Shown: piece by piece, positions 49,614-60,997 of the stretch | Position numbering within the stretch: position 1 is the stretch's first letter | Layout: each line of letters begins with the position of its first letter | Source: Oricola indica | GTDB taxonomy: Bacteria > Pseudomonadota > Alphaproteobacteria > Rhizobiales > Rhizobiaceae | Reading direction: 5' to 3' | Assembly (NCBI RefSeq): GCF_019966595.1 | Contig: NZ_JAINFJ010000005.1 | Coordinates: 89,824 to 153,823 of the forward strand | Length of the DNA stretch: 64,000 nucleotides | Translations under genes and position numbers: made by a program | The notes under the pieces: generated by a model | Told to the model about the DNA's origin: nothing | Database searches by the model: none | What the model saw: the letters and a program-made list of their open reading frames with translations, nothing else

Positions 49614-50042
49614 TCAGGCTGCTTCTTCGGCAGCCTGCTCTTCTGCCTCGACCCGGGCGCGGTCGCCCGCTCCCTTTGCGTCGACATCGCGGTCGACGAA
49701 CTCGATGACTGCCATCGGCGCATTGTCGCCATGGCGGAAGCCCGCCTTCATGATCCGCAGATAGCCGCCATTACGATCGGCGTAACGCGTCGCGATCGCA
49801 TCGAACAGCTTGCGCACCTGGGTCTCGTCGCGGATCGCGGCGATCGCCTGGCGGCGGGCATGTAGATCGCCGCGCTTGCCGAGCGTAACCAGCTTCTCGA
49901 CGATCGGACGAATTTCCTTGGCTTTGGGCAGCGTCGTCACAATCTGCTCATGCTCGATAAGCGAAGCCGCCATGTTGGCGAACATCGCCTTGCGGTGGCT
50001 AGCAGTGCGGTTCAGCTTGCGGCCCGATTTTCCGTGGCGCAT
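49614..50042 (-). CDS. rplQ: 50S ribosomal protein L17
   Basis: 142 residues, binding 23S rRNA near the exit tunnel region. The N-terminus [20 protein letters not shown] and the [16 protein letters not shown] segment are typical; the C-terminus is extended by an acidic Glu/Ala tail, as in other alphaproteobacteria. Last gene of the alpha operon, 39 bases after rpoA and followed by a clear terminator. Confidence 0.97.
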   Translation of the reverse strand: MRHGKSGRKLNRTASHRKAMFANMAASLIEHEQIVTTLPKAKEIRPIVEKLVTLGKRGDLHARRQAIAAIRDETQVRKLFDAIATRYADRNGGYLRIMKAGFRHGDNAPMAVIEFVDRDVDAKGAGDRARVEAEEQAAEEAA

Positions 50043-50081
50043 GAGCCTTCTCCTTGCGTGTTAGGCCGGTGTTGCCGGCGA

Positions 50082-51092
50082 TCAGTAATGATCCTCGTAG
50101 CGTTTCGCGAGGTCTTCGATGTTTTCCGGCGGCCAAGCCGGGACTTCCATACCGAGATGGAGACCCATGGACGCCAGCACTTCCTTGATTTCGTTCAGCG
50201 ACTTGCGGCCGAAATTCGGCGTGCGAAGCATCTCGCCTTCCGTCTTCTGGATCAGGTCGCCGATATAGACGATATTGTCGTTCTTCAGGCAATTCGCCGA
50301 ACGCACCGACAATTCGAGTTCGTCGACTTTCTTGAGGAGAGCCGGGTTGAACGCCAGTTCCTGGACCTGTTCTTCCTGGACTTCCTTCTGCGGCTCTTCG
50401 AAATTGACGAAGACGCCGAGCTGATCCTGCAGGATGCGTGCCGCAAACGCGACTGCGTCCTCGGCCGTCACCGCGCCGTTGGTCTCGATCGTCATCGACA
50501 GTTTGTCGTAATCGAGAACCTGGCCTTCACGGGTGTTTTCCACCTTGTAGGAGACCTTGCGGATCGGCGAATACAGGCTGTCGACCGGGATCAGGCCGAT
50601 CGGCGCGTCCTCGGCGCGGTTGCGCTCGGCCGGCACGTAGCCCTTGCCGTTGTCGACGGTGAATTCCATGCGGATCTCCGCGCCCTCGTCGAGGGTGCAG
50701 ATGACGTGATCCGGATTGAGGATCTCGACATCGCCGACCGTCTGGATATCGCCGGCGGTAACGACGCCCGGGCCCTGCTTGCGCACGACCATGCGCTTCG
50801 GACCGTCGCCTTCCATGCGGATGGCGATTTCCTTGATGTTCAGGACGATGTCCGTCACGTCCTCGCGCACGCCGGCGATCGAGGAGAATTCATGCAGCAC
50901 GCCGTCGATCTGCACGGCGGTCACAGCCGCGCCGCGCAGCGACGAAAGAAGCACGCGGCGAAGCGCGTTGCCGAGCGTCAGACCGAACCCGCGTTCCAGC
51001 GGTTCGGCGATGAGCGTGACCTTGTTGGTGCCTCCGCTCTTGAACTCGACCTTCTTCGGCTTGATCAGTTCTTGCCAGTTCTTGTGTATCAC
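50082..51092 (-). CDS. rpoA: RNA polymerase alpha subunit
   Basis: 336 residues if started at the GTG at 51090-51092 ([12 protein letters not shown]), which matches the family length exactly; an ATG ten codons upstream is also open. The N-terminal dimerisation domain includes [23 protein letters not shown] and the C-terminal domain includes [22 protein letters not shown] and [13 protein letters not shown] terminator-like hairpin lies upstream, between rpsK and rpoA. Confidence 0.95.
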   Translation of the reverse strand: MIHKNWQELIKPKKVEFKSGGTNKVTLIAEPLERGFGLTLGNALRRVLLSSLRGAAVTAVQIDGVLHEFSSIAGVREDVTDIVLNIKEIAIRMEGDGPKRMVVRKQGPGVVTAGDIQTVGDVEILNPDHVICTLDEGAEIRMEFTVDNGKGYVPAERNRAEDAPIGLIPVDSLYSPIRKVSYKVENTREGQVLDYDKLSMTIETNGAVTAEDAVAFAARILQDQLGVFVNFEEPQKEVQEEQVQELAFNPALLKKVDELELSVRSANCLKNDNIVYIGDLIQKTEGEMLRTPNFGRKSLNEIKEVLASMGLHLGMEVPAWPPENIEDLAKRYEDHY

Positions 51093-51142
51093 GGCAGTTT
51101 CCCTCAGCTTCCTTGCCACCATCCATTCGTGGCAACAGACCT

Positions 51143-51173
51143 GAAAACGGGCGACGCAGGATCGGCGTCGCCC
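51143..51173 (-). terminator. Terminator-like hairpin between rpsK and rpoA
   Basis: GGGCGACGC and GCGTCGCCC form a perfect 9-bp stem around a 7-base loop; on the minus strand GTTTTC follows. It starts 10 bases after the rpsK stop and 51 bases before the rpoA start, so it can attenuate rpoA-rplQ. Confidence 0.68.
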
Positions 51174-51182
51174 TTCTTGTAC

Positions 51183-51572
51183 TTACACCCGGCGCTTCTT
51201 GCGCGGACGGCAGCCATTGTGCGGGATCGGCGTCACGTCGCGGATGGACGTGATGGTGAACCCGGCAGCCTGAAGGGCGCGCAGAGCCGATTCACGGCCG
51301 GATCCCGGGCCGCAGACTTCGACTTCCAGCGAACGCATACCGTGATCCTGAGCCTTCTTGGCGCAGTCCTCGGCCGCAACCTGCGCGGCGAACGGCGTCG
51401 ACTTGCGCGAGCCCTTGAAGCCCTGCATGCCGGCCGAAGACCAGGCAATCGTATTGCCCTGCGCGTCGGTGATGGTGATCATCGTGTTGTTGAAAGTCGA
51501 GTTGACGTGCGCCACGCCCGACGAAATGTTTTTACGCTCGCGGCGGCGAACGCGTCCGGCATCCTTTGCCAT
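51183..51572 (-). CDS. rpsK: 30S ribosomal protein S11
   Basis: 129 residues, part of the platform of the small subunit near the mRNA exit. The conserved [18 protein letters not shown] and the C-terminal [17 protein letters not shown] are present. ATG at 51570-51572 gives the family length. The 123-bp gap to rpsM holds an imperfect stem (51647-51670, one mismatch) but no T-run. Confidence 0.97.
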   Translation of the reverse strand: MAKDAGRVRRRERKNISSGVAHVNSTFNNTMITITDAQGNTIAWSSAGMQGFKGSRKSTPFAAQVAAEDCAKKAQDHGMRSLEVEVCGPGSGRESALRALQAAGFTITSIRDVTPIPHNGCRPRKKRRV

Positions 51573-51695
51573 GGTAGTCCTTTCGATCTCTGCACCGCCG
51601 TAGTTCCAGCGGCTACACCTGGGGAGCAAACAGTGAGCAGCGAACCGGCGAGCAGAAAGTCCTGTTCGCCAACCGCGGCCTCGCTATTCGCCCAA

Positions 51696-52064
51696 TTACT
51701 TCTTCTTGCCGGCGATCGCCTTTGCCGGACCCTTGCGGGTACGGGCATTGGTGTGCGTGCGCTGACCATGCACCGGCAGGTTGCGGCGATGGCGCAGGCC
51801 GCGATAGCAGCCAAGGTCCATCAGACGCTTGATGTTCATCGAAACTTCGCGACGAAGATCGCCTTCGACCTGATAGTCGCGGTCGATGGTTTCACGAATG
51901 CCCATGACTTCGGCGTCGGTCAGTTCATGCACCCGGCGCTCTGCGGGGATGTTGTTCTTCTCGACGATTTCCTGAGCGAAAGTCGCACCGATACCGTGAA
52001 TATACTGAAGCGCGATCACAACGCGCTTTCCGGTCGGTATGTTAACACCGGCTATACGTGCCAT
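51696..52064 (-). CDS. rpsM: 30S ribosomal protein S13
   Basis: 122 residues, contacting the large subunit at the head bridge and P-site t[22 protein letters not shown] and the C-terminal [18 protein letters not shown] are typical. The ATG at 52062-52064 is preferred to one four codons upstream. First gene of the alpha operon (rpsM-rpsK-rpoA-rplQ), behind a leader of about 135 bases. Confidence 0.97.
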   Translation of the reverse strand: MARIAGVNIPTGKRVVIALQYIHGIGATFAQEIVEKNNIPAERRVHELTDAEVMGIRETIDRDYQVEGDLRREVSMNIKRLMDLGCYRGLRHRRNLPVHGQRTHTNARTRKGPAKAIAGKKK

Positions 52065-52205
52065 TTTGTTCTCCATGTATGCCGGGTGAACCGGCGTTTA
52101 TTGTTGCCCCGCGTCCGGTGGAGGCCGGCCCTTGCGGGTTTCCCAACCAAACGGCATCGCGCCACGAAGGCACTCAATGTCCTATCTTGCAGGGAGGATG
52201 CGACG

Positions 52206-52233
52206 CTATTGCACGGGCTGGCGATTCCGTCAA
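52206..52233 (-). promoter_or_regulatory. Possible promoter of the alpha operon
   Basis: On the minus strand TTGACG (52228-52233) and CAATAG (52206-52211) are 16 bases apart, about 142 bases before the rpsM start. The leader in between is GC-rich with short stems (for example GCCGG-CCGGC at 52081-52095) and could host autogenous control. The remaining bases up to adk show nothing else. Confidence 0.42.
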
Positions 52234-52262
52234 CCCCGTTTTTACAATCTGTTAAAGGCGCA

Positions 52263-52843
52263 TCAGAGCGAAGCCAGAACCTTTTCGATCTGAGCGGTTA
52301 CGCCCTCGATCGTGTCCATGCCATCGACGTTCTTCAGCATGCCCTTGGCATGGTAGTAGCCTGTGAGCGGAGCCGTCTTCTTGTAGTATTCGCGAAGCCG
52401 CTCGTCGAACACCTCCGGCGTGTCATCCTTGCGGACCGGCTGACCGGCGGCTTTCGCCTCCTCGGCCCGCTTCATGATCCGGCCGACCAGCGCCTTGTCG
52501 TCGACAACGAGCTCGATGACCGCATCGAGATGCGTGCCTTTCGCGGCAAGCATCGCCTCGACCGCATCGGCCTGGGCGAGCGTGCGCGGATATCCGTCAA
52601 GGATGAAACCGTTGGCGCAATCAGCCTCGTCGATCCGGTCGGAAACGATCGCATTCACGATCTCGTCCGAAACCAGTTCCCCCGCTTCCATGACTGCCTT
52701 GGCGCGAAGACCGACCTCGGTCTCCGCCTTTACCGCAGCACGCAGCATGTCGCCGGTGGAAAGCTGCGGAATGGAGTATTTCTCGACCAGGCGCTGCGCC
52801 TGCGTTCCCTTGCCCGCGCCGGGCGGTCCCAGAAGTATAAGTT

Positions 52844-52847
<4 letters not shown>
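52263..52847 (-). CDS. adk: Adenylate kinase, short form
   Basis: 194-residue enzyme balancing ATP, ADP and AMP. P-loop [17 protein letters not shown]-binding [15 protein letters not shown] and the [21 protein letters not shown] region. The LID domain is short, as in other alphaproteobacteria, instead of the long zinc-type LID. It overlaps secY by four bases (ATGA), so secY-adk translation is coupled. Confidence 0.97.
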
Positions 52848-54184
<1,337 letters not shown>

Positions 54185-54303
54185 TGAAGAATTCTCCGGT
54201 TCGGCGTGGGCCGGTCAATCGCCGGAAATGCGGCCGGCCGGGCCAACGCACGTCAGTGCGGAGATAAGCGCCATGCCGGGGAGACGCAAGTAAAGAAACA
54301 TGT

Positions 54304-54335
54304 GAAGAAAGGGCGGCGGATATCTCCGCCGCCCT
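54304..54335 (-). terminator. Terminator-like hairpin between rplO and secY
   Basis: AGGGCGGCGGA and TCCGCCGCCCT form a perfect 11-bp stem with loop of 4; on the minus strand TTTCTTC follows. It starts 7 bases after the rplO stop, which is where a spc-operon attenuator or terminator would act before secY-adk. Confidence 0.65.
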
Positions 54336-54341
54336 CCGGTA

Positions 54342-54821
54342 TCACTCGGCTGCCTGTTTCGCGGCTGCCAGGACCGTGACGGAGCCACCGGCCTTTTCGA
54401 TCTTCTCGACCGCAGACTTCGAAGCGCCGGCGACCTCGAAGGTCACCTTGGCCTTCAGCTCGCCATCGGCCAGCACGCGCACGCCGTCCTTGACGCGACG
54501 GATCACGCCGGCTTCGGCCAGGGCCGCGGCATCGACGGTCTTCTTGGCGTCAAGCTTGCCAGCATCGATCGCGGCCTGAATGCGGCCAACCGAAACGATG
54601 TTGAGGTCCTTGGCGAAGATGTTGTTGAAGCCGCGTTTCGGAAGACGCCGGTAGATCGGCATCTGACCGCCTTCGTAGCCCTTGATGGCTACGCCGGAAC
54701 GGGACTTCTGACCCTTCACGCCGCGTCCACCGGTCTTTCCCTTGCCGGAACCGATACCGCGTCCCACCCGCTTGCGGGAGGTGCGTGCGCCTTCATTGTC
54801 GCGCAGTTCGTTCAAATCCAT
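54342..54821 (-). CDS. rplO: 50S ribosomal protein L15
   Basis: 159 residues. The Gly/Arg/Lys-rich N-terminus ([21 protein letters not shown]) threads into 23S rRNA, and the C-terminal half ([33 protein letters not shown]) is the globular part. It is 17 bases downstream of rpmD. The last ribosomal protein gene of the spc block before secY. Confidence 0.97.
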   Translation of the reverse strand: MDLNELRDNEGARTSRKRVGRGIGSGKGKTGGRGVKGQKSRSGVAIKGYEGGQMPIYRRLPKRGFNNIFAKDLNIVSVGRIQAAIDAGKLDAKKTVDAAALAEAGVIRRVKDGVRVLADGELKAKVTFEVAGASKSAVEKIEKAGGSVTVLAAAKQAAE

Positions 54822-54838
54822 TGTTCGTCTCCCCGCTA

Positions 54839-55036
54839 TCAGGCCTCGTCCACAACGCGGACGAGGTGCTGGACTTTGCGGATCATGCCGCGCACGGCCG
54901 GAGTATCTTCCAGCGTACGGCGACGGTGCATCTTGTTAAGGCCGAGACCGATCAGCGTTTTCTGCTGGTCGGCCGGCCGGCGGATCGGGCTGCCGATCTG
55001 TTCGACCGTGATCGTGCCCTTCTTGGTGTCAGCCAT
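54839..55036 (-). CDS. rpmD: 50S ribosomal protein L30
   Basis: 65 residues, the bacterial short L30. The core [31 protein letters not shown] and [18 protein letters not shown] are conserved. It lies between rpsE and rplO, with 60 bases before its start. Confidence 0.95.
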   Translation of the reverse strand: MADTKKGTITVEQIGSPIRRPADQQKTLIGLGLNKMHRRRTLEDTPAVRGMIRKVQHLVRVVDEA

Positions 55037-55096
55037 CAGTCAGTTTCCTTCCAATGACCCCTGCCCTCGTTGCCGAAAGCCAGGAGCACGATCGAT

Positions 55097-55666
55097 CTAT
55101 TCTTCGGCGCCGATCAGCTCGCGGCGGCGAGACTGAAGCGTGGAATATTTGAGGCCGCGCTGTGCCGCGATGTCCTTCGGATGCATCTGGCGCTTGAGGG
55201 CATCAAACGTGGCGCGAACCATGTTGTACGGGTTCGACGTGCCGAGCGACTTGGCGACGACGTCCTGGACGCCGAGCGTCTCGAAGACGGCGCGCATCGG
55301 GCCACCCGCGATGATCCCGGTACCGGGCGTTGCCGCGCGCAGCAGAACCTTGCCGGCGCCATGACGGCCTTCGACGTCATGATGCAACGTACGGCCGGAA
55401 CGTAGCGGCACGAAAATCATGTCGCGCTTGGCGGATTCGGTCGCCTTGCGGATGGCTTCCGGCACTTCGCGCGCCTTGCCATGACCGAAACCAACGCGGC
55501 CCTTCTGGTCGCCAACGACGACGAGTGCGGCGAAACCGAAACGGCGGCCACCCTTCACGACTTTTGCAACGCGGTTGATGTGAACGAGCTTGTCTACGAA
55601 CTCGCTCTCAACCTCATCGCGTGGACCACGGTCGCGTCCGCGACCTCCACGATCGTTTTGTGCCAT
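55097..55666 (-). CDS. rpsE: 30S ribosomal protein S5
   Basis: 189 residues, slightly longer than E. coli S5 because of an N-terminal Arg/Gly-rich extension ([17 protein letters not shown]). The dsRNA-binding-like N-terminal domain has [18 protein letters not shown] and the C-terminal fold has [19 protein letters not shown]5 affects decoding accuracy; the loop linked to spectinomycin response reads VVKGGRR, as in wild type. Confidence 0.97.
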   Translation of the reverse strand: MAQNDRGGRGRDRGPRDEVESEFVDKLVHINRVAKVVKGGRRFGFAALVVVGDQKGRVGFGHGKAREVPEAIRKATESAKRDMIFVPLRSGRTLHHDVEGRHGAGKVLLRAATPGTGIIAGGPMRAVFETLGVQDVVAKSLGTSNPYNMVRATFDALKRQMHPKDIAAQRGLKYSTLQSRRRELIGAEE

Positions 55667-55707
55667 ATCCTAGTCCTTTTTCTTTTCCGGAAGCACGGGG
55701 TTGAAAT

Positions 55708-56070
55708 TTAGAAGTTCAGCCCGCCCTCGCGGGCGGCATCGGCGAGCGCCTTGACGCGGCCGTGATAGATGTATGCACCGCGATCGAAGACGACGTCCTT
55801 GACGCCAGCCTCGACGGCGCGCTCGGCGATCAGCTTGCCGACAGCCGCCGCAGCAGCTGCGTCGGCACCGGTCTTCAGCGAGCCCTTGAGGTCGCCTTCG
55901 AGCGTCGAAGCGGCAGCCAGCGTACGGCCGGCGGCATCATCGATAACCTGTGCATAGATGTTCTTCGACGAACGGTGAACCGACAGGCGCGGACGACCGT
56001 TGGCGACCTTCTTGATCTGGCGGCGTACGCGCTGCGCGCGGCGCGAGATCGTTTCTTTTCTGCTAGCCAT
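55708..56070 (-). CDS. rplR: 50S ribosomal protein L18
   Basis: 120 residues binding 5S r[32 protein letters not shown] and the C-terminal [27 protein letters not shown] are canonical. The start is taken as [16 protein letters not shown] at 56070; three extra codons upstream are open. Confidence 0.97.
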   Translation of the reverse strand: MASRKETISRRAQRVRRQIKKVANGRPRLSVHRSSKNIYAQVIDDAAGRTLAAASTLEGDLKGSLKTGADAAAAAAVGKLIAERAVEAGVKDVVFDRGAYIYHGRVKALADAAREGGLNF

Positions 56071-56082
56071 GGCGCGCAATCC

Positions 56083-56616
56083 CTACTTCTTCTTGCCTTC
56101 TTTGCGGATGATGGTCTCTTCCGCATATTTGACGCCCTTGCCCTTGTAGGGCTCCGGTGACCGATATCCGCGGATCTCGGCGGCGACCTGGCCAAGCTGC
56201 TGCTTGTCGATGCCAGTCAGCACGATTTCAGTCGGCTTCGGCGTTGCGGCCGAGATGCCTTCCGGAACCTGGTAGACGACCTCGTGGCTGAAACCCAGCG
56301 AAAGCTGGATGTTCTTGCCCTGCATGGCCGCACGATAACCAACGCCGTTGATCTCGAGCTTGCGCTCGAAGCCGTTTTTCACGCCTTCCATGATGTTGGA
56401 GATCATGGTGCGCGACATGCCCCACTTGGAGCGTGCGACCTTCGACTGGTCCTTCGGCTGAACGGCGACCGCGCCTTCTTCCAGCGAAACCAGAACTTCG
56501 TCGTTGACGACGAACTTCAGTTCGCCCTTCGGGCCCTTTGCCGTCACGGTCTGACCGTCAACGCTCGCCGTGACACCGTCCGGAATAGCTACCGGCCTTT
56601 TTCCAATACGCGACAT
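56083..56616 (-). CDS. rplF: 50S ribosomal protein L6
   Basis: 177 residues, two similar domains near the sarcin-ricin loop. [22 protein letters not shown] at the start and [24 protein letters not shown] at the end, with the signature [13 protein letters not shown] motif intact. Lies 12 bases before rplR. Confidence 0.97.
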   Translation of the reverse strand: MSRIGKRPVAIPDGVTASVDGQTVTAKGPKGELKFVVNDEVLVSLEEGAVAVQPKDQSKVARSKWGMSRTMISNIMEGVKNGFERKLEINGVGYRAAMQGKNIQLSLGFSHEVVYQVPEGISAATPKPTEIVLTGIDKQQLGQVAAEIRGYRSPEPYKGKGVKYAEETIIRKEGKKK

Positions 56617-56660
56617 TTTTCAACCTGTCCGTTTACTGGGTTTCTGGCTTGCAAGACGCA

Positions 56661-57059
56661 TCAGAAGATGCGGCAAAGCAGCTCCCCGCCAACATTCTTT
56701 TCACGTGCTTCGTGATCCGCCATCACGCCCTGCGGCGTCGACAGGATCGAAATGCCAAGGCCGTTCGCGACGTGCGGGATCGACTTGACCCCGACATAGA
56801 CGCGGCGGCCCGGCTTGGACACGCGCTCGATTTTCCGGATGACCGGCGTACCGTCGAAGTACTTCAGCTCGATTTCGTACTCGGCCTTGCCCGAGGAATA
56901 CTCCACCTGCGAATAATCGCGGATGTAGCCTTCGGATTTCAGCACTTCGAGCACGTTCCCGCGCAGCTTCGAAGCCGGCGTCGAGATACGGTCCTTGGAA
57001 CGGTGCATCCCGTTACGGATGCGGGTCAGCATATCGCCAAGAGGATCTGACATGGACAT
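56661..57059 (-). CDS. rpsH: 30S ribosomal protein S8
   Basis: 132 residues, central-domain assembly protein and in E. coli the translational repressor of the spc operon. [20 protein letters not shown] and the C-terminal [27 protein letters not shown] are conserved. Family length is met from the first ATG; a second ATG two codons later is possible. Confidence 0.97.
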   Translation of the reverse strand: MSMSDPLGDMLTRIRNGMHRSKDRISTPASKLRGNVLEVLKSEGYIRDYSQVEYSSGKAEYEIELKYFDGTPVIRKIERVSKPGRRVYVGVKSIPHVANGLGISILSTPQGVMADHEAREKNVGGELLCRIF

Positions 57060-57071
57060 CTTGAATTCCCC

Positions 57072-57377
57072 TTACCAGCTGGATTTCACGACGCCCGGTA
57101 CACGACCGAGCGAACCGAGTTCGCGCAATGCGATACGAGACATCTTGAGCTTGCGGTAGTAACCGCGCGGACGCCCGGAAACCTCGCAACGGTTGCGCAC
57201 GCGCACCTTGGCGGAATTGCGCGGCAATTCTGCGAGTTTCATGGTCGCGCGGAAACGCTCTTCGATCGGCTTCGAGCGATCCATCACGATCGCCTTCAGC
57301 GCCGAGCGCCTCGCGGCATACTGATCCACCAGCTTGCGGCGGCGGTTGTTCTTTTCGACTGCGCTGACTTTTGCCAT
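57072..57377 (-). CDS. rpsN: 30S ribosomal protein S14 (zinc-free type)
   Basis: 101 residues, the long C-minus form of S14: [27 protein letters not shown] is present but the two CxxC zinc motifs of the short form are not. No second S14 gene is seen here. Located between rplE and rpsH as expected. Confidence 0.97.
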   Translation of the reverse strand: MAKVSAVEKNNRRRKLVDQYAARRSALKAIVMDRSKPIEERFRATMKLAELPRNSAKVRVRNRCEVSGRPRGYYRKLKMSRIALRELGSLGRVPGVVKSSW

Positions 57378-57404
57378 GCGAACTTATCCTTTTAACGCTT
57401 GCCG

Positions 57405-57962
57405 TTACTGACGGAACGGGAAGTTGAAAGCCTTGAGCAGAGCCCGGGCCTCGTCGTCCGTTTTCGCCGTCGTACAAACGATGACGTCCATTCCCCAGAT
57501 CTGATCGACCTTGTCGTAATTGATCTCGGGGAACACGATGTGCTCCTTCAGGCCCATGGCGAAGTTGCCACGTCCGTCGAAGCTCTTCGGGTTCAGGCCG
57601 CGGAAGTCGCGAACGCGCGGCAGCGCGATGTTGACCAGGCGATCCATGAACTCGTACATGCGCTCTCCGCGCAGTGTCACTTTCGTGCCGATCGGCATGT
57701 CTTCACGCACCTTGAAGCCGGCAATCGAGTTGCGGGCACGCGTGATGACAGCCTTCTGGCCGGTGATGAGGGAAAGATCCTCAGCGGCCGATGTCGGCTT
57801 CTTGGAATCCGCAGTCGCTTCGCCGACGCCCATATTGACGACGATCTTCGTCACGCGCGGGATTTCCATCTCGTTCTTGTAGCCGAACTCTTCGAGCATC
57901 TGCTTGCGAACGGTATCGCCGTAGAGCTTCTTGAGCCGTGGTTGGTACTTAGCGTCAGCCAT
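57405..57962 (-). CDS. rplE: 50S ribosomal protein L5
   Basis: 185 residues, binding 5S rRNA and the P-site tRNA loop. [48 protein letters not shown] and [28 protein letters not shown] are conserved. The start overlaps the end of rplX by eight bases. Confidence 0.97.
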   Translation of the reverse strand: MADAKYQPRLKKLYGDTVRKQMLEEFGYKNEMEIPRVTKIVVNMGVGEATADSKKPTSAAEDLSLITGQKAVITRARNSIAGFKVREDMPIGTKVTLRGERMYEFMDRLVNIALPRVRDFRGLNPKSFDGRGNFAMGLKEHIVFPEINYDKVDQIWGMDVIVCTTAKTDDEARALLKAFNFPFRQ

Positions 57963-58266
57963 CGATCACTTCTCCGGAACGTTTGGAAAAGCGAACCTTG
58001 CGTTCGCCTTCCATGCGGAAGCCGACGCGGGTCGGCTTGGAGTCTTTCGGGTCGAGCAAGGCCAGGTTCGACAGGTCGATCGGGGCCTCTTTCGAGATAA
58101 TGCCGCCTTCGCTGCCGGCCGTCTGGCGCTGGTGGCGCTTGACGACATTGACGCCGGAAACAACCGCACGGTTGTCTTTCGGCATAACCTGGAGGACCGA
58201 ACCTTTGCGGCCCTTGTCCTTGCCGGTGAGCACGACGACTTCGTCGCCCTTGCGGATCTTCTGCAT
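57955..58266 (-). CDS. rplX: 50S ribosomal protein L24
   Basis: 103 residues, an assembly initiator of the large subunit with a KOW motif ([20 protein letters not shown]). [26 protein letters not shown] is characteristic. It overlaps rplE and follows rplN by 11 bases. Confidence 0.97.
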   Translation of the reverse strand: MQKIRKGDEVVVLTGKDKGRKGSVLQVMPKDNRAVVSGVNVVKRHQRQTAGSEGGIISKEAPIDLSNLALLDPKDSKPTRVGFRMEGERKVRFSKRSGEVIDG

Positions 58267-58277
58267 CGTGTCTCTCC

Positions 58278-58646
58278 TTACAGAACTTCCGGCGCCAGCG
58301 AGATGATCTTCATGTGCGCCTTGGCGCGAAGTTCGCGCGGAACGGGGCCGAAGATACGCGTGCCGACCGGATCTTTCTTGTTGTCGACGATCACGGCCGC
58401 ATTCTTGTCGAAGCGGATCACGCTACCGTCGGCACGGCGAATATCGCTCGCGGTGCGGACGACGACGGCTTTCATGACGTCGCCCTTTTTGACGCGGCCG
58501 CGCGGAATGGCTTCCTTGACCGAAACGACAATCACGTCGCCCACGGAAGCATATTTGCGCTTCGAGCCGCCCAGCACCTTGATGCACTGAACACGACGGG
58601 CGCCGGAATTGTCGGCGACATCGAGGTTTGTTTGCATCTGAATCAT
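58278..58646 (-). CDS. rplN: 50S ribosomal protein L14
   Basis: 122 residues, near the L19 bridge and binding site of the RsfS silencing factor. [20 protein letters not shown] and [23 protein letters not shown] are canonical. The gap of 66 bases to rpsQ holds no supported feature. Confidence 0.97.
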   Translation of the reverse strand: MIQMQTNLDVADNSGARRVQCIKVLGGSKRKYASVGDVIVVSVKEAIPRGRVKKGDVMKAVVVRTASDIRRADGSVIRFDKNAAVIVDNKKDPVGTRIFGPVPRELRAKAHMKIISLAPEVL

Positions 58647-58712
58647 GACTGGCTGCCTTTTAAAATGTGTCCAGCTGGCTTCCTGGGAAGCCGCATGTAT
58701 TGCGGTTTAGGT

Positions 58713-58955
58713 TCAGGACGCAGGCTGGTCGGTGACGACCACCCAGCACTTGTCCTTCGAGATCGGCGCGCTTTCCTGGATGAAAACGGTGTCACCGGTC
58801 TTGAACTGGTTGTTTTCGTCGTGCGCCTTGTACTTTTTGGAACGGCGCACGGTCTTCTTGAACAGCGGGTGCGTGAAGCGGCGCTCGACCCTGACCACAA
58901 CGGTCTTGTCGTTCTTGTCGCTGACAACGGTGCCCTGCAGAACGCGTTTTGGCAT
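58713..58955 (-). CDS. rpsQ: 30S ribosomal protein S17
   Basis: 80 residues, an OB-fold primary 16S rRNA binder. [21 protein letters not shown] and [12 protein letters not shown] are conserved. The ATG at 58953-58955 is chosen by family length; the frame is open further upstream into rpmC. Confidence 0.96.
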   Translation of the reverse strand: MPKRVLQGTVVSDKNDKTVVVRVERRFTHPLFKKTVRRSKKYKAHDENNQFKTGDTVFIQESAPISKDKCWVVVTDQPAS

Positions 58956-58956
58956 C

Positions 58957-59163
58957 TTACTTCCCTTTGGCCGCGTTTTCCGCGGCAATCGTCTTGATAC
59001 GGGCAATGTCGCGACGCACTTCGCGTACGCGCGAGGTTTTCTCCAGCTGACCGGTCGCTTTCTGGAAGCGCAGGTTGAACTGTTCCTTTTTGAGCTTGGC
59101 CAACTCGTCGGCGAGTTGGTCGGCGCTCATGGCCTTAACATCAGAGGCTTTCATCGGCTCCAC
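58957..59163 (-). CDS. rpmC: 50S ribosomal protein L29
   Basis: 68 residues of two long helices at the tunnel exit, where signal recognition particle and trigger factor dock. [28 protein letters not shown] and [15 protein letters not shown] fit the family. One base from rpsQ. Confidence 0.96.
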   Translation of the reverse strand: MEPMKASDVKAMSADQLADELAKLKKEQFNLRFQKATGQLEKTSRVREVRRDIARIKTIAAENAAKGK

Positions 59164-59165
59164 TC

Positions 59166-59579
59166 CTACTCGGCGATGCGCTGGATAAAGCGCGTCTTGA
59201 CCGAAAGCTTCGCGGCGCCGAGACGCAGTGCCTCACGCGCGATATCTTCCGGAACGCCGTCGATTTCGAACATCACGCGGCCCGGCTTGACCTTGGCCGC
59301 CCAATAATCGACGGAACCCTTGCCCTTACCCATGCGAACCTCGGTCGGCTTCGACGTAACCGGCACATCCGGGAAGATGCGGATCCACACGCGGCCGGCA
59401 CGTTTCATGTGACGGGTGATCGCGCGGCGGGCCGCCTCGATCTCGCGGGCGTTGACGCGGTTCGGTTCGAGCGACTTCAGGCCATATTCACCGAAGTTCA
59501 GAGCGGTTCCACCCTTGGCATCGCCATGGATCTTGCCCTTGAACTGTTTGCGGTACTTTGTCCGTTTTGGTTGCAACAT
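59166..59579 (-). CDS. rplP: 50S ribosomal protein L16
   Basis: 137 residues, near the A site and the peptidyl-transferase centre. [25 protein letters not shown] and [25 protein letters not shown] are canonical. It is followed by rpmC after two bases. Confidence 0.97.
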   Translation of the reverse strand: MLQPKRTKYRKQFKGKIHGDAKGGTALNFGEYGLKSLEPNRVNAREIEAARRAITRHMKRAGRVWIRIFPDVPVTSKPTEVRMGKGKGSVDYWAAKVKPGRVMFEIDGVPEDIAREALRLGAAKLSVKTRFIQRIAE

Positions 59580-59603
59580 CGAATTCTACTCCAAACTGTC
59601 CGC

Positions 59604-60308
59604 TTACGCGTTTTCGCGACGGCGGCCAGAGCCCTGGTTGTCGGATTCGGTTGCCCGACGCTCCGACGCCATGGGATCGTGCTCGAGGATCTCGCCCTTG
59701 AAGATCCAGACCTTGATCCCGCAGATGCCGTAAGCCGTCTCGGCTTCGGCGGTTCCGTAGTCCACATCGGCGCGCAGCGTGTGCAGCGGAACGCGACCCT
59801 CGCGGTACCATTCGGTACGAGCGATTTCCGCGCCGCCGAGACGACCCGCGCAGTTGATGCGGATGCCTTCGGCGCCGAGACGCATCGCCGACTGAACGGC
59901 GCGCTTCATGGCGCGGCGGAACGCAACGCGGCGCTCCAGCTGCTGTGCGATCGACTGGGCCACGAGGTTCGCGTCGATTTCCGGCTTGCGCACTTCAACG
60001 ATGTTGAGGTGCGTTTCCGCAGACGTGAACTCCGACAGTTTGCGGCGCAGCTTTTCGATGTCCGCACCCTTCTTGCCGATGATGATGCCCGGACGCGCCG
60101 AGTGGATCGTTACGCGGCACTTCTTGTGCGGACGCTCGATCACGATCTTCGACACGGCGGCCTGCTTGAGTTCCTTCATCAGGTACTCGCGGATCTTCAG
60201 ATCCTCGTGCAGCAGCTCACCATATTCGCCGGTGTTCGCGTACCAACGCGAATCCCAGGTACGGTTGATGCCGAGGCGAAGGCCGACCGGATTGATTTTC
60301 TGACCCAT
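59604..60308 (-). CDS. rpsC: 30S ribosomal protein S3
   Basis: 234 residues, a mRNA entry-channel protein with helicase-like function. KH domain around [22 protein letters not shown]-terminal [24 protein letters not shown], and the second domain with [31 protein letters not shown]. Overlaps rplV by one base. Confidence 0.97.
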   Translation of the reverse strand: MGQKINPVGLRLGINRTWDSRWYANTGEYGELLHEDLKIREYLMKELKQAAVSKIVIERPHKKCRVTIHSARPGIIIGKKGADIEKLRRKLSEFTSAETHLNIVEVRKPEIDANLVAQSIAQQLERRVAFRRAMKRAVQSAMRLGAEGIRINCAGRLGGAEIARTEWYREGRVPLHTLRADVDYGTAEAETAYGICGIKVWIFKGEILEHDPMASERRATESDNQGSGRRRENA

Positions 60309-60697
60309 TACGCGGCCTCCCCTGCTTCCTCTTGCTCACGCACGACGATGGTGAGGTGAGAGAACGGTTTCTGAATGCGGCTTGCGCGGCCACGGCCTCG
60401 CGCCATGAAGCGCTTCATCACGATCGACTTGCCGACATAGGCCTCGGCGACAACCAGAGCGTCGACATCGAGGTCGTGATTGTTCTCGGCATTGGCGATC
60501 GCGGATTCGAGCGTCTTCTTGACGGTCGAGGCGATGCGCTTGCGCGAGAAGGTCAGGTCAGCGAGCGCCGAATCGACCTTCTTGCCGCGGATCATGGCCG
60601 CAACCAGGTTGAGCTTCTGCGGGCTGACACGGATGGTGCGGGTAACCGCACGCGCTTCGTTGTCGGCCAGCCGGCGCGGTGCCTTGGGCTTGCCCAT
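60308..60697 (-). CDS. rplV: 50S ribosomal protein L22
   Basis: 129 residues lining the exit tunnel; its loop is a macrolide-response site. [22 protein letters not shown] and [32 protein letters not shown] are conserved. Two bases after rpsS. Confidence 0.97.
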   Translation of the reverse strand: MGKPKAPRRLADNEARAVTRTIRVSPQKLNLVAAMIRGKKVDSALADLTFSRKRIASTVKKTLESAIANAENNHDLDVDALVVAEAYVGKSIVMKRFMARGRGRASRIQKPFSHLTIVVREQEEAGEAA

Positions 60698-60699
60698 GG

Positions 60700-60978
60700 T
60701 TACTTCCTCTTTGCCTTCTTGTCCGCGCCGTGACCGTAATAGGTCCGGGACGGAGCGAATTCACCGAATTTGTGGCCGACCATGTCTTCGTTGACCGCCA
60801 CCGGGATGTGTTTCGAACCATTGTAGACGCCGAAGGTCAGGCCGACGAACTGCGGCATGATCGTGGAACGGCGGCTCCAGATCTTGATAACGTCGTGACG
60901 ACCGCTCTCACGGGCCTTGTCAGCCTTCTTGAGAAGATAGCCGTCGACGAACGGGCCTTTCCATACTGAACGAGCCAT
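60700..60978 (-). CDS. rpsS: 30S ribosomal protein S19
   Basis: 92 residues in the head of the small subunit, bridging to the large one. [19 protein letters not shown] and [49 protein letters not shown] are typical. 19 bases after rplB. Confidence 0.97.
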   Translation of the reverse strand: MARSVWKGPFVDGYLLKKADKARESGRHDVIKIWSRRSTIMPQFVGLTFGVYNGSKHIPVAVNEDMVGHKFGEFAPSRTYYGHGADKKAKRK

Positions 60979-60997
60979 TAGGCTTTTCCTCTCTCGG

